Assembly (NCBI GenBank): GCA_016125475.1
Contig: WGLR01000033.1
Span: forward strand, 29,688 to 93,687
Reading direction: 5' to 3'
DNA: 64,000 bases
DNA from: Betaproteobacteria bacterium
GTDB taxonomy: Bacteria; Pseudomonadota; Gammaproteobacteria; Burkholderiales; Ga0077523
Both the position numbers and the translations under genes were made by a program. Position 1 is the stretch's first letter. Every line of letters starts with the position of its first letter. A model generated the notes under the pieces. It had not been told where the DNA came from and made no database searches. It saw only the letters and a list, made by a program, of their open reading frames with translations. Shown piece after piece: positions 1 through 9,444 of this stretch.

Positions 1-271
1 GGAACGACGCGAGCGTGCGGGACTCCTCGACGAAGCGCTCCAGCCCCCACCGGAAGGTTTCGGCGTGGCCGTCGGAACGCGGTCGCACGGACTGGTCCCG
101 CGCGCGCGTCGCCATGTCCGCGGGCAGGAACTCCTTGATCGCCACGCGCAGGTTGAGATTCGCGTCCGTCGCGAGATAGGTGAGGCCGAAGCCCCCGACG
201 CCCAGCGTGCTCTCGATGCGGTACTCGTGGAGACCGTATCCGCTCGGAAGGGCGATGTCGGCGGCGTCCAT
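1..271 (-). CDS. Serine/threonine protein kinase, N-terminal part (truncated by window edge)
   Basis: Reverse-strand translation begins MDAADIALPSGYGLHEYRIESTLGVGGFGLTYLATDANLNLRVAIKEFLP: glycine-rich loop and VAIKE lysine motif; runs off position 1. Confidence 0.8.
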   Translation of the reverse strand, partial: MDAADIALPSGYGLHEYRIESTLGVGGFGLTYLATDANLNLRVAIKEFLPADMATRARDQSVRPRSDGHAETFRWGLERFVEESRTLASF

Positions 272-296
272 CACTGCGCGTCGGCCGCGGGCGCGG

Positions 297-1166
297 CTAC
301 TCGCCGATCATGCGCATCGCCTTCTCGAGGCTGCGGCGCATTCGGTTGAAGGACTGGCCGAGCAGCGACATCTCGTCGCGCCCGGTCTCGTCGAATTCCG
401 GAATGTCCGTCTCGCCCATCGAGACCCGATCGGCCGCAGCGGACATCCGCGTGACAGGTCTCACGATGAGCAGCGAGAGCATGACGTTGAGGATCACGAA
501 CAGCACGACGAAGATGGCCGCGAGAGAACCCATGAACGTGAGGAACACGCGATTGGCGTTGCGCACCGGCAGCGTCATCGGCACCGAGACGATCTGCGCG
601 CCGATGACCTCGCCCTTGGACCACCCGAATCCGTTGCCGGGTCCGTAGAGCCTGACCATGGCGGGCGGTGCACTGTCCGGAACGGAATGGCACGACAGGC
701 AGGCGGCGTCGTTCACGCGGAGCGGTCGGGCCAGGTAGAGGGAGGGTCCGAGTTCCGTGTCGCGGACGCCGGAGATCTCCCTGCGCGAGCCGTCGTTGCG
801 GAACGCGTTCACAATGTCCGCTTCCCAGTCCACCGCGCGGTCGGCCGGGTTGGTGGGGTTGAGTGTCGCTTCCTTGTAGCTGTAGTCCGCGTAGGTGGCA
901 CGCAGCCGGCGCATGATCTCGTGCGCCGCGAAGGCGGGCACGCTCTCCTTCAGGAACTCCCCGTCCACCTTGCGCAGTTTGGCGCGGACGTCCTCGACGG
1001 TGTAGGCGCGCATCGCGAGCGCCGCCACCATCATCACGCCCGCGTTGCGCAGCACTTCCTCCTCCGCCGTCCGGTGCAGCAGCCGGTAGGAAACGGTACC
1101 CGAGATCCCGAGACCGAGCGCGAACACGACGAGCAGAACGACGTTGAACTTGAGGCGCAGTCCCAA
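297..1166 (-). CDS. DUF3365 (Tll0287-like) and HAMP domain membrane protein with c-type haem motif
   Basis: N-terminal TM, CLSCHS (CxxCH) motif, second TM, HAMP-like C-terminus (RPVTRMSAAADRVSMGETDIPEFDETGRDEMSLLGQSFNRM). Confidence 0.75.
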   Translation of the reverse strand: MGLRLKFNVVLLVVFALGLGISGTVSYRLLHRTAEEEVLRNAGVMMVAALAMRAYTVEDVRAKLRKVDGEFLKESVPAFAAHEIMRRLRATYADYSYKEATLNPTNPADRAVDWEADIVNAFRNDGSRREISGVRDTELGPSLYLARPLRVNDAACLSCHSVPDSAPPAMVRLYGPGNGFGWSKGEVIGAQIVSVPMTLPVRNANRVFLTFMGSLAAIFVVLFVILNVMLSLLIVRPVTRMSAAADRVSMGETDIPEFDETGRDEMSLLGQSFNRMRRSLEKAMRMIGE

Positions 1167-1274
1167 GGTGTTTCCCTCCGATCACGACGGGCGCGGCGGC
1201 ATTATAGGCGCCGCCTCGCCCGGCGACCACGACGGCTGCCGGCGCTCGGTCCGCGCGACGTTCAGGCTACTGGA

Positions 1275-1694
1275 TCAGCCCGCAAGCGTCGCGAGCCGCG
1301 AGGCGACGAAGTCTGTGACGGCCTGATCTTCCTCGGACTTGAGCCCGCTCACGCCGACCGCGCCGACGAGGGTGCCGTCCGCGGTCTTGAGCGGAGACCC
1401 GCCCGGCAGTGCCGTGAGCAGCGGGTCACAGAAATAGGCGGCCTCGATCTTCTCCTTGTGGAGTCGTTCGAGGAACGCCTGGGTGGTCACCCCCATGCGC
1501 GCACTGCTGTAGGCCTTGCCCTGGGCGATCTGGACACTGCGCACGGGGGAGCCCGGCATGCGTGCGAAGGCGAGCAGGAAACCCTTGTCGTCGCACACCG
1601 CCACGCAGATGGGACGGCCGAAGTCTTCGGTTGCCTTCTGCATCGCGTGCGCAACGAGTTGCTGTGCCCTTTCCAGATCCAGTGTCTGCATCAT
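1275..1694 (-). CDS. GlcG/HbpS family haem-binding-like protein
   Basis: MMQTLDLERAQQLVAHAMQKA...AVCDDKGFLLAFARMPGSPVRSVQIAQGKAYSSARMG is typical of the GlcG/HbpS (DUF336) family. Confidence 0.8.
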   Translation of the reverse strand: MMQTLDLERAQQLVAHAMQKATEDFGRPICVAVCDDKGFLLAFARMPGSPVRSVQIAQGKAYSSARMGVTTQAFLERLHKEKIEAAYFCDPLLTALPGGSPLKTADGTLVGAVGVSGLKSEEDQAVTDFVASRLATLAG

Positions 1695-1857
1695 GAGTAC
1701 TCCCGTCGAAGAATTGATCGATCGCGCGATTCTACAAAAGGTGACGACGCCAGCCCCCTCCGGGTCGTCCGGGTGCCCGCCACGCCACTGTTAACATGAC
1801 CCAGGGTTCCACGGTGATCCCGTGGTCCGACGACACCGCCACAGGAGGAGCCACACC

Positions 1858-3654
1858 ATGCGTCACGCCCTTCTTGCCGCCCTCGTGCTCGCGTGCGCGC
1901 TACCTGCCCACGCCGACACGAGCCCTGTCGACGACGCGCGTCTGCTGCGCGCGGACGCCGACCACGCCGACTGGCTCACCTACGGGCGCGACTACGCGAA
2001 CCGTCGCTTCTCGCCCCTCGCGCAGATCAATAGGGGCAACGTGGGCCGCCTCGCACCGGCCTGGACCTTCCATTCGGGCGTCAAGGCGACGTTCGAGGCC
2101 AGCCCGATCGTCGTCGACGGCGTCATGTACGTGTCGCTCCCGTTCGATCACGTCGTCGCACTCGATGCCGCCACGGGACGGGAGATCTGGCGGTACAGGC
2201 ACGACCGCCACACGAAACGGATGTGCTGCGGACCCGCGAATCGCGGCGTGGCCGTTGCCTACGGCAAGGTCTTCATCGGCACGGTGGACGCCCGGCTGAT
2301 CGCGCTGGATCAGCGTACCGGCAGGCCGGTCTGGGACATCCCGCTCGTCGACGACCTCCACGGCACGACCGAACACAAGGACCAGCTCGGCGCGAACGAC
2401 CCGCTGCGGCAGAGCACGGTGGCGGGCTCGACCGGCGTCGGCGCGAACATGGCCCCGCTCGTGTATCGCGGCAAGGTCGTCATCGGCATCACGGGTGTCG
2501 GCTACGGACTGCACCTGGACTCCGACCGCCCCGGCGCGCCGCTGGGCGCGGTGGTCGGCATCGCCGGGCAGAGTCAGCGGGCCGGCTTCTACGCGGCGTT
2601 CGACGCGGAGACCGGAAAGAGGCTGTGGCAGTTCGACTCGACGCCGAAGTCGGGCTGGGCGGGGGACTTTCGCGCGACGACGCCCGGCGGCGAAGCACTC
2701 CATCGCGACCTCGCGAACGAGCGCGCGAACCTGAACAAGTACCCGGATGCCGCCCGGGAGGGCGGCGGCTCGGCGTGGACGACGCCCGCGTTCGATCCCG
2801 ACACGAACACGCTGTTCGTCGGCATCGGAAATCCGTCTCCGCAGATGGACGACGAAACCCGGCCGGGCGACAACCTCTACACGGTGTCTCTCGTGGCACT
2901 GGACGCCGACACCGGGGCCCTGAAGTGGTACTGCCAGTTCGTGCCGCACGATCTCTGGGGCTACGACGTCGCGAGCCCGCCCGTGCTGCTGGACGTCCCG
3001 ACCCGGGAAGGCATGGTGCCGGCCGTCGGTCATGCGGGCAAGACCGGCTGGTGGTACGTGGTCGACCGCCGGACGGGACGCCTGCTCTACAAGTCGCCGG
3101 ACCTCGTTCCGCACTCGAACATGTTCGCGCGCCCCACCGAGCAGGGCGTCGACATCGCACCGGGCGGAGCCGGCGGCGTGAGCTGGTCCCCCCTCGCCCT
3201 CGACCCCCGAACGGGGCTCGCCTACATCGCCGCACTGCACTGGCCGATGCGCTACACGGTGACCGAGATTCCCGCGACCGACGACAAGCCTGCGGTGCGT
3301 TACACGAAGCTCGAACCCGCGGGAGGTCCGCGATGGGGCGTCCTGAGCGCGGTCGACACGCGTGCGGAAGGCAGGATCGTCTGGCAGGTCCGGACGCCGG
3401 AACCCCTCATGGGCGGCGTGCTCGCGACGGCCGGCAACCTGATTTTCACGGGAGAAGGCGATGGCAGCTTCCGGGCCTACGACGCCGCCTCGGGCAAGGT
3501 GCTCTGGACACACCGCACCGAGGCCGGCGCGAACGCGCCGCCCGTGACCTACGAGGTCGACGGACGGCAGTACGTCGCGGTGGCGGCCGGCGGCAACCAG
3601 CTCTTCGGCTTCACCCGGGGAGACGCGATCGAGGTCTTCGCGCTGCCGGAATAG
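1858..3654 (+). CDS. PQQ-dependent (quinoprotein) dehydrogenase
   Basis: Signal peptide MRHALLAALVLACALPAHA; DWLTYGRDYANRRFSPLAQINRGNVGRLAPAW, beta-propeller WD-type repeats, MCCGPANRG; RBS aggagg upstream of ATG 1858. Confidence 0.85.
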   Translation: MRHALLAALVLACALPAHADTSPVDDARLLRADADHADWLTYGRDYANRRFSPLAQINRGNVGRLAPAWTFHSGVKATFEASPIVVDGVMYVSLPFDHVVALDAATGREIWRYRHDRHTKRMCCGPANRGVAVAYGKVFIGTVDARLIALDQRTGRPVWDIPLVDDLHGTTEHKDQLGANDPLRQSTVAGSTGVGANMAPLVYRGKVVIGITGVGYGLHLDSDRPGAPLGAVVGIAGQSQRAGFYAAFDAETGKRLWQFDSTPKSGWAGDFRATTPGGEALHRDLANERANLNKYPDAAREGGGSAWTTPAFDPDTNTLFVGIGNPSPQMDDETRPGDNLYTVSLVALDADTGALKWYCQFVPHDLWGYDVASPPVLLDVPTREGMVPAVGHAGKTGWWYVVDRRTGRLLYKSPDLVPHSNMFARPTEQGVDIAPGGAGGVSWSPLALDPRTGLAYIAALHWPMRYTVTEIPATDDKPAVRYTKLEPAGGPRWGVLSAVDTRAEGRIVWQVRTPEPLMGGVLATAGNLIFTGEGDGSFRAYDAASGKVLWTHRTEAGANAPPVTYEVDGRQYVAVAAGGNQLFGFTRGDAIEVFALPE

Positions 3655-3677
3655 GTCGCGCGTCACCGGACGCAGTC

Positions 3678-3703
3678 GTTCCCCCGGCCCCTGCCGGGGG
3701 AAC
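3678..3703. terminator. Perfect 11-bp stem hairpin between convergent genes
   Basis: GTTCCCCCGGC-ccct-GCCGGGGGAAC in the gap between the PQQ dehydrogenase and sulfurtransferase stops. Confidence 0.6.
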
Positions 3704-3709
3704 GCCGCG

Positions 3710-4564
3710 CTACGGATTCGCGGACGCCACGGGCAGGTCCGTGCGCCGCCCCCATTCGTCCCACGAGCCGTCGTAGACGCGCCAGCGGTCGTTGCCGGTC
3801 AGGTGCAGACCGAGAGCCAGGATGCACGCGGTGAGGCCGGAGCCGCAGGTGAGCGTGACAGGGCGGTCCCCGGTGATGCCCGCGGCAGCGATGCGCCGGC
3901 GGATCTCGTCGGGCGGAAGGAACCTGCGGGTCTGCGGATCGAGCAGTTCCGCCCAGTAGAGGTTCACGCTGTTCGGGATGTGGCCCGCGCGCGTGCCGGG
4001 ATAGCGGTCCTGCTCGGTCCCCGCGAACCGGCCGGGCGTGCGCGCGTCGAGAATCTGCTCCCGCTGCGTCGTCGATGCCTCGAGCACGTCCGGCCAGAAG
4101 GCAGCGAGGTGTCGCCCCTCGCCGGGCTCGAACGTCGCGGGCGTGACGGTCACTTCCCCGGCATCGGTGGGCAGCCCCTCGAGCTTCCACGCCTTGAGAC
4201 CTCCGTCGAGGATCGACACGTTGTCGTAGCCGTAGTGGCGGAACAGCCACCACACGCGCGCGGCGCTGTAGAGCCCGGGCGTGTCGTAGGCGACGACGTG
4301 CGTGCGGTTGTCGATCCCGAGCGCCCCCATCTCCCGCGCGAACTTCTCGCGCGATGGCAGCTTGCGGCGCAGGGGGTTGTCGGGATCCGCCACGCGCTCG
4401 AAGTCCAGAAAGACCGCGCCGGGAATGTGTTCGGCGCGATACTCCGCCGCCGCGTCGCGTCCCGTGTCGGGAAGGTGGACCGTCGCATCGACGATGCGCA
4501 GACCGGAATCGTTCAGGTGCTCGTTCAGCCAGGTCGTGCCGACCACGGGACCCGGATATGTCAT
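3710..4564 (-). CDS. Sulfurtransferase, tandem rhodanese (thiosulfate/3-mercaptopyruvate sulfurtransferase type)
   Basis: MTYPGPVVGTTWLNEHLNDSGLRIVDATVHLPDTGRDA...HIPGAVFLDFERVADPDNPLRRKLP; second domain with active-site loop CGSGLTA. Confidence 0.85.
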   Translation of the reverse strand: MTYPGPVVGTTWLNEHLNDSGLRIVDATVHLPDTGRDAAAEYRAEHIPGAVFLDFERVADPDNPLRRKLPSREKFAREMGALGIDNRTHVVAYDTPGLYSAARVWWLFRHYGYDNVSILDGGLKAWKLEGLPTDAGEVTVTPATFEPGEGRHLAAFWPDVLEASTTQREQILDARTPGRFAGTEQDRYPGTRAGHIPNSVNLYWAELLDPQTRRFLPPDEIRRRIAAAGITGDRPVTLTCGSGLTACILALGLHLTGNDRWRVYDGSWDEWGRRTDLPVASANP

Positions 4565-4625
4565 GGACTGCCTCCTCTTCTGTCGTATTGCGTCTGGCGC
4601 CCGGCGACGAGCGCCGGGACGGCGC

Positions 4626-5408
4626 TCAGACCAGCGCCTGCAGGTTGCCGTCGATGCTGATGGCCTGCCCCGAGAAGGTCCGCGCACGCGGGGACGCGAG
4701 GAACAGGATCATGTCCGCGAGCTGGTCCGGCTGTATGAGTTCCTTGATCGACGCATGCGCGAGCCATGCCGACTGGATCTCGGCCGGCGACTTGCCCGCG
4801 ACCTCGGCCTTGGCCTCGATCACCTTGCGGATACGCTCGCCCTCCACGACGCCGGGCAGGATCGCATTGCAGCGGATGCCGTACTGGCCGAGTTCCATCG
4901 CGATCGTCTTCGTGAATCCCACGACCCCCCACTTGGCCGCCGAGTAGGGCGACCGGTTCGGAAACCCGAACTTCCCGGCGGCGGAGGAGAGGTTCACGAT
5001 GGACGGGTTGCCGGACTGCTTCAGGTGTTCGACCGCGATCCGCGTGCAGTTGAACTGGCTCGTGAGAGACACCTCTATGCAGCGGTCCCAGTCCTCCGGC
5101 GCGATCTCGTGCACGGGGCCGGTGGGTCCGGCGATGCCCGCATTGTTCACGAGGCAGTCCAGCCCGCCGAGCACCGCGACGGCCTCCTGGAAAAGCTTCG
5201 CGACCGCGGCACGGTCGGCCACGTCGCACTCGCTCGCCGAGATGGCGGGATGAGATTCCTTCAGCCTCGCAAGCGCGGCGCGATCGATGTCGCACACATG
5301 CACGCGCGCACCTTCCTGCGCGAACGCTTCGGCCACCTTCAGTCCTATGCCGCCCGCACCTGCCGTGATCAGGACGCGCAATCCACGGATACCCAAGTCC
5401 ACTGTCAC
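4626..5408 (-). CDS. SDR family oxidoreductase
   Basis: VLITAGAGGIGLKVAEAFAQEGARVHVCDID, NNAGIAGPTGPV, YSAAKWGVVGFTKTIAMELG; GTG start inferred. Confidence 0.85.
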   Translation of the reverse strand: MTVDLGIRGLRVLITAGAGGIGLKVAEAFAQEGARVHVCDIDRAALARLKESHPAISASECDVADRAAVAKLFQEAVAVLGGLDCLVNNAGIAGPTGPVHEIAPEDWDRCIEVSLTSQFNCTRIAVEHLKQSGNPSIVNLSSAAGKFGFPNRSPYSAAKWGVVGFTKTIAMELGQYGIRCNAILPGVVEGERIRKVIEAKAEVAGKSPAEIQSAWLAHASIKELIQPDQLADMILFLASPRARTFSGQAISIDGNLQALV

Positions 5409-5609
5409 CTCCCGTTGTCCGTTGTGGACGCATGCTAGCAAACCCGAAAGCCGAAAGCCCGCGTCACGCGGCGACCCACGGGCGCGCGCACCGGACGGGC
5501 CGAGCGACGCCCTGGTGACCGCCTTGCTACACTTTCTTGTCGCCGACCTGTTTCGACCATCCGGCCCGCACCGGTGCGCGCACGGATTCCCGGTACGGAG
5601 CCACCTGAA

Positions 5610-6107
5610 ATGATGAAACCTCCCATCCCCCCGCACGACGCGGAACGCGTGGCCGCCCTGCACGAACTCCTCGTCCTCGACACGGAGCCGGAAGAGCGGT
5701 TCGACGCGATCACCCGCTTCTGCCAGTCGCGGTTCGACACGAGCATCGCCCTGGTGAGCCTCGTCGACGAGGACAGGCAGTGGTTCAAGTCACGCTGCGG
5801 GCTCGACACGACGCAGACACCGCGCGACGTGAGCTTCTGCGCCCACGCGATCCTGGAGGACGAACCGTTCATGATCCCGGATGCACGGCAGGACGAGCGC
5901 TTCGCGGACAATCCGCTCGTGACGGGGCCACCCTACATCCGGTTCTATGCGGGCATCCCGTTGCGGCTCGGGAGCGGGCACGCCGTCGGAACGCTGTGCC
6001 TGATCGACTCCAGGCCGAGGACGCTGCAGCCGGAGGATCTCGCGGATCTCGCGAATCTCGCGCGCCTCGTGGTGCTGGAACTCGAGCGGGTGCGCGAAGC
6101 CCTCTGA
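5610..6107 (+). CDS. GAF domain-containing protein
   Basis: LDTEPEERFDAITRFCQSRFDTSIALVSLVDEDRQWFKSRCGLDTTQTPRDVSFCAHAI...GTLCLID, typical stand-alone GAF protein. Confidence 0.8.
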   Translation: MMKPPIPPHDAERVAALHELLVLDTEPEERFDAITRFCQSRFDTSIALVSLVDEDRQWFKSRCGLDTTQTPRDVSFCAHAILEDEPFMIPDARQDERFADNPLVTGPPYIRFYAGIPLRLGSGHAVGTLCLIDSRPRTLQPEDLADLANLARLVVLELERVREAL

Positions 6108-6120
6108 CCGTATCGCCGAT

Positions 6121-7581
6121 TCACAGAGACTCGACGAACCGCACGAGCGCATCGCGGTCGGCCGCGGGCATGCGCGCGAATGCGTCCCGCGAGCGCGCGG
6201 CCTCGCCACCGTGCCAGAGTATCGCCTCCCCGACCGTGCGTGCGCGTCCGTCGTGCAGCATCGCGCGGCTGCCGTTCACGGTGCCGGACAGGCCGAGACC
6301 CCAGAGGGCAGGCGTGCGCCAGTCCCTCGGCCCGGCCGCGAACTCCGGGCGACCGTCCGCGAGACCGTCACCCATGTCGTGGAGCAGCAGGTCCGTGTAA
6401 GGATGGATCGTCTGGGCCGCGAGCTGGGGGAGTGCCGGGAATCGCTCCGCCGTGTGCAGTACCGGCGCGTGGCAGATCGCGCACCCTGCGTCCGTGAACA
6501 GGGACTCGCCCCGTATCACGTCGGGGTCCGACGCGTTGCGCCGCGCCGGGACCGCGAGCGCACGCGTCCACAGCTCGAGTTCGTCCCAGTCGGTCACCAC
6601 GAGTTCGGGATCGTTGCCGGGCGTCTGCATCGCACAGATCTTCTGGACCGGCGGGCAGTTCTGCTGCCGGTACGTACGCGACGTGAGTCCCATGTCCTCG
6701 AACGAAGCCAGGGCGATCTGCTGCCGGATGCCGGGCTGCCCTGCCTTCCAGCCGAACCGGCCGAGGGTCATGCCGCCGTTGACGTCGTCGTGCACACGGT
6801 TGGGGTGCCCGCCGAAGCCGAGCCGACGCTGACGGGCGGCGAGCTCGACCAGCGTCGATTCGGGAACCGCCTCGAGCAGACCGGTTCCGTGCAGCGGCTG
6901 CGCGATCCGCAGGGAAGTCATCGTACCCGGCGCGAGCGGACCGAACGCGAGGTGCTCGACGCGAAGACGAGGCCGGCGCAATTCCACCGCCGTTCCGTCC
7001 GGCAACGTGACCACGTGCGTGTCCCAGTCGACGTAGAGCGCCGCCTCGGGCGGGACGGGCGCGGTGTGGTAGGCAAAGTCCGGGAAAGGCCCTCGCAGGG
7101 CGTCGTTCTGAAGCTGCGCACCGTAGGCAGGGTCCGGCACGGGGCCGCCGTCCGGCGATGTCCCGGGGACGGACACGCGTACGACGACGGAGTGCAGCTG
7201 CTCCGTCGCGGACTCCGGAACGCGCCCTCGCCCGCCGCGCACATGACACTCGGCGCAGCTCTTCGCGTTGAAGGTGGGACCTAGCCCCCACTCGAACTGC
7301 AGCGACGAGACGGATGCCCACGTCTTGTCGAAGTGCTTTCGCCCGCGCTGGAGCGCACGAAGCACCGTGATCGGGAGATGCGGGGCAGGCTGCAGGTAGG
7401 CGTCCTGGTCGAATCGCGCGACGGTGAGCGCCCCGGCGGTGATGCTCGCGTCACCGTCGACGTCGGCAGCCCCCGCGAGCGTCAGAAGCGCCGCGAGAGC
7501 CGTGCCCGTGACGGCCAGCGAACGGGCGTGCCGGCGCGCCGGACGCCGGGTGAACGTACCGCACAGTCTGGTCGCGCGCAT
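6121..7581 (-). CDS. Di-haem oxidoreductase family protein (DUF1111-like, thiol-oxidoreductase-type)
   Basis: Two CxxCH motifs (CAECH, CAICH), N-terminal signal, DMGDGLADGRPEFAAGPRDWRTPALWGLG C-terminal motif. Confidence 0.8.
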   Translation of the reverse strand: MRATRLCGTFTRRPARRHARSLAVTGTALAALLTLAGAADVDGDASITAGALTVARFDQDAYLQPAPHLPITVLRALQRGRKHFDKTWASVSSLQFEWGLGPTFNAKSCAECHVRGGRGRVPESATEQLHSVVVRVSVPGTSPDGGPVPDPAYGAQLQNDALRGPFPDFAYHTAPVPPEAALYVDWDTHVVTLPDGTAVELRRPRLRVEHLAFGPLAPGTMTSLRIAQPLHGTGLLEAVPESTLVELAARQRRLGFGGHPNRVHDDVNGGMTLGRFGWKAGQPGIRQQIALASFEDMGLTSRTYRQQNCPPVQKICAMQTPGNDPELVVTDWDELELWTRALAVPARRNASDPDVIRGESLFTDAGCAICHAPVLHTAERFPALPQLAAQTIHPYTDLLLHDMGDGLADGRPEFAAGPRDWRTPALWGLGLSGTVNGSRAMLHDGRARTVGEAILWHGGEAARSRDAFARMPAADRDALVRFVESL

Positions 7582-7705
7582 GCGTTCCCTCCCCCTGGAC
7601 CGCCGGATTCGTGGCGGGCAATGCAGCCTCGCAGCGACGATTCTGGCACACGATCGCACCGGGCGGCGCACCGTCCACGCGCCGCCGCCCGTTAGAATCC
7701 GGGCC

Positions 7706-8476
7706 GTGAACGCATCCGCCCCTTCCGGTCCCGATGACGAGCTCGCGATCGCGCTGCGCGACGTGGAGCACACCTACGCGAGCGGAACACGGGCCCTCCA
7801 GCCCACGACCGTCGACGTCCGGTCCGGCGAGTTCGTGTCGATCATCGGTCCGTCCGGATGCGGCAAGAGCACGCTGATGCGCCTGGTGGCCGGCCTCGAA
7901 CAGCCCGCCCGGGGCCGGGTCAGCCGCCACGCGGGGCTGCGGATCGCCTACGTCTTCCAGCACCCGACGCTCATGCCCTGGGCGCGGGTGCGCGACAACG
8001 TGCGGCTGCCCCTCGAACTCGCGGGTCGCCGCCGCCAGGATATCGACCGCGTCGTGGACGACGCACTCGTCCAGGTCGGGCTCACCGAGTTCTCGGACGC
8101 ATTTCCGCGCGAACTGTCCGGCGGCATGCAGATGCGCGTGTCGATCGCGCGCGCGCTCGCGACCGAGCCCGGGCTCCTGCTCATGGACGAGCCGTTCGGC
8201 GCGCTCGACGAGATCACGCGTGAACGGCTGGACCGCGAACTCCTCGAACTGGCGAGCAGACGCAATCTCACGGTGCTCTTCGTGACGCACAGCCTCCACG
8301 AGGCGGTCTACCTGTCCACGAGGATACTGGTGATGTCGCCGCGCCCCGGACGCGTGACCGGCGAGCTCGCCGTGCCCGATGCCCTGCCGCGCCCGGACGA
8401 CTTCCGCGTGTCGGAAAGGTATGCACGACTGTGCGGACGACTGGGCGCCATGCTGAAGGCGGCCGCCGGCACATGA
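7706..8476 (+). CDS. ABC transporter ATP-binding protein (nitrate/sulfonate/taurine/pyrimidine-type)
   Basis: Walker A GPSGCGKST, signature LSGGMQMR, Walker B LLLMDEPFGALDEITRERL, H-loop THSLHEAVYLSTRILVMSPRPG; GTG start inferred. Confidence 0.9.
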   Translation: MNASAPSGPDDELAIALRDVEHTYASGTRALQPTTVDVRSGEFVSIIGPSGCGKSTLMRLVAGLEQPARGRVSRHAGLRIAYVFQHPTLMPWARVRDNVRLPLELAGRRRQDIDRVVDDALVQVGLTEFSDAFPRELSGGMQMRVSIARALATEPGLLLMDEPFGALDEITRERLDRELLELASRRNLTVLFVTHSLHEAVYLSTRILVMSPRPGRVTGELAVPDALPRPDDFRVSERYARLCGRLGAMLKAAAGT

Positions 8477-9261
8477 CCTCCGGCCGACGCGCGGTTCGCT
8501 GGCTCACGTGGCTCGCCCCCGCGCTGGTGGGCGTGCTGTTCCTGATGGTCTGGGAGATCTGGGTCAGGGAGGCGGGCATACCGCCCTACATCGTGCCCGC
8601 GCCCTCCCGGATCGCCACCACCCTCGCGAGGGACTGGCCCCTGCTCTCCGCCTCCCTGCTCGTGACCGTCCGGATCACGCTCGTGGCGCTCGCGGCCGCC
8701 GTCGTGATCGGCGTTTCCACGGCATTCCTCTTCGTGCAGAGCCGCGCGATCGAAGTGAGCCTGCTGCCCTACGCGATCCTGCTCCAGGTCACGCCGATCG
8801 TCGCGATCGCACCCCTCATCATCATCTGGGTCGACGACCCGGGCACCGCACTGGTGATCTGCGCCACCATCGTCGCACTGTTCCCGATGATCTCGAACAC
8901 GACGCTGGGGCTCCGGAGCGTGGATCCGGGCCTTCTCGACCTCTTCCGCCTGTACGGTGCGGGGCGGTGGCAGATGCTCGTCAGGCTGCGCGTGCCGTCG
9001 GCGCTGCCCTACTTCTTCGCGGGCCTGCGCGTGTCGGCAGGGCTCGCGCTCATCGGGGCGGTCGTCGCGGAGTTCGTGGCGGGAACGGGCGGGACTTCCT
9101 CGGGCTTGGCGTACCAGATCCTGCAGGCCGGTCTGCAGCTCAACATCCCCCGCATGTTCGCCGCCCTGTTCCTGATCGCCGCGACGGGGGTCTGTCTGTT
9201 CGCGGTGGCGAGCCTCCTCTCCTGGCTCGCCCTGCACCGCTGGCACGAGAGCGCGCGCTGA
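8473..9261 (+). CDS. ABC transporter permease (BPD transport system inner membrane component)
   Basis: Overlaps the ATPase stop by 4 nt; VWEIWVREAGIPPYIVPAPSRI, multiple TM, RVPSALPYFFAGLRVSAGLALIGAVVAEFVAG EAA loop. Confidence 0.9.
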   Translation: MTSGRRAVRWLTWLAPALVGVLFLMVWEIWVREAGIPPYIVPAPSRIATTLARDWPLLSASLLVTVRITLVALAAAVVIGVSTAFLFVQSRAIEVSLLPYAILLQVTPIVAIAPLIIIWVDDPGTALVICATIVALFPMISNTTLGLRSVDPGLLDLFRLYGAGRWQMLVRLRVPSALPYFFAGLRVSAGLALIGAVVAEFVAGTGGTSSGLAYQILQAGLQLNIPRMFAALFLIAATGVCLFAVASLLSWLALHRWHESAR

Positions 9262-9408
9262 GCGCGTCAGCACCCGCGCGGCGCGTTTCTGGGTCGTACG
9301 CAAACGGTGACGCCGCACATCATCGGCAAATTAATCGGTTGTGGACGTATATCGAAGGCGAGCGGCGAGAGGAATGAGCTAAAATTTGTACATTTTTTGA
9401 CGTTAATA

Positions 9409-9433
9409 TGCAAAACTCCAGTTAATTTTTGCA
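9409..9433. promoter_or_regulatory. Inverted repeat TGCAAAA-N11-TTTTGCA just upstream of the rloA-like gene
   Basis: Perfect 7-bp inverted repeat inside an AT-rich leader, 11 nt before ATG 9445. Confidence 0.4.
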
Positions 9434-9444
9434 ATGGAGCACTT

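Noticed and set aside
180-1799. 539-aa plus-strand ORF
   Set aside because: Antisense to the DUF3365/HAMP and GlcG-like genes; low-complexity shadow ORF
1809-1825. CCACGG-TGATC-CCGTGG hairpin upstream of the PQQ dehydrogenase
   Set aside because: Short 6-bp stem in GC-rich DNA; insufficient to claim a riboswitch or operator
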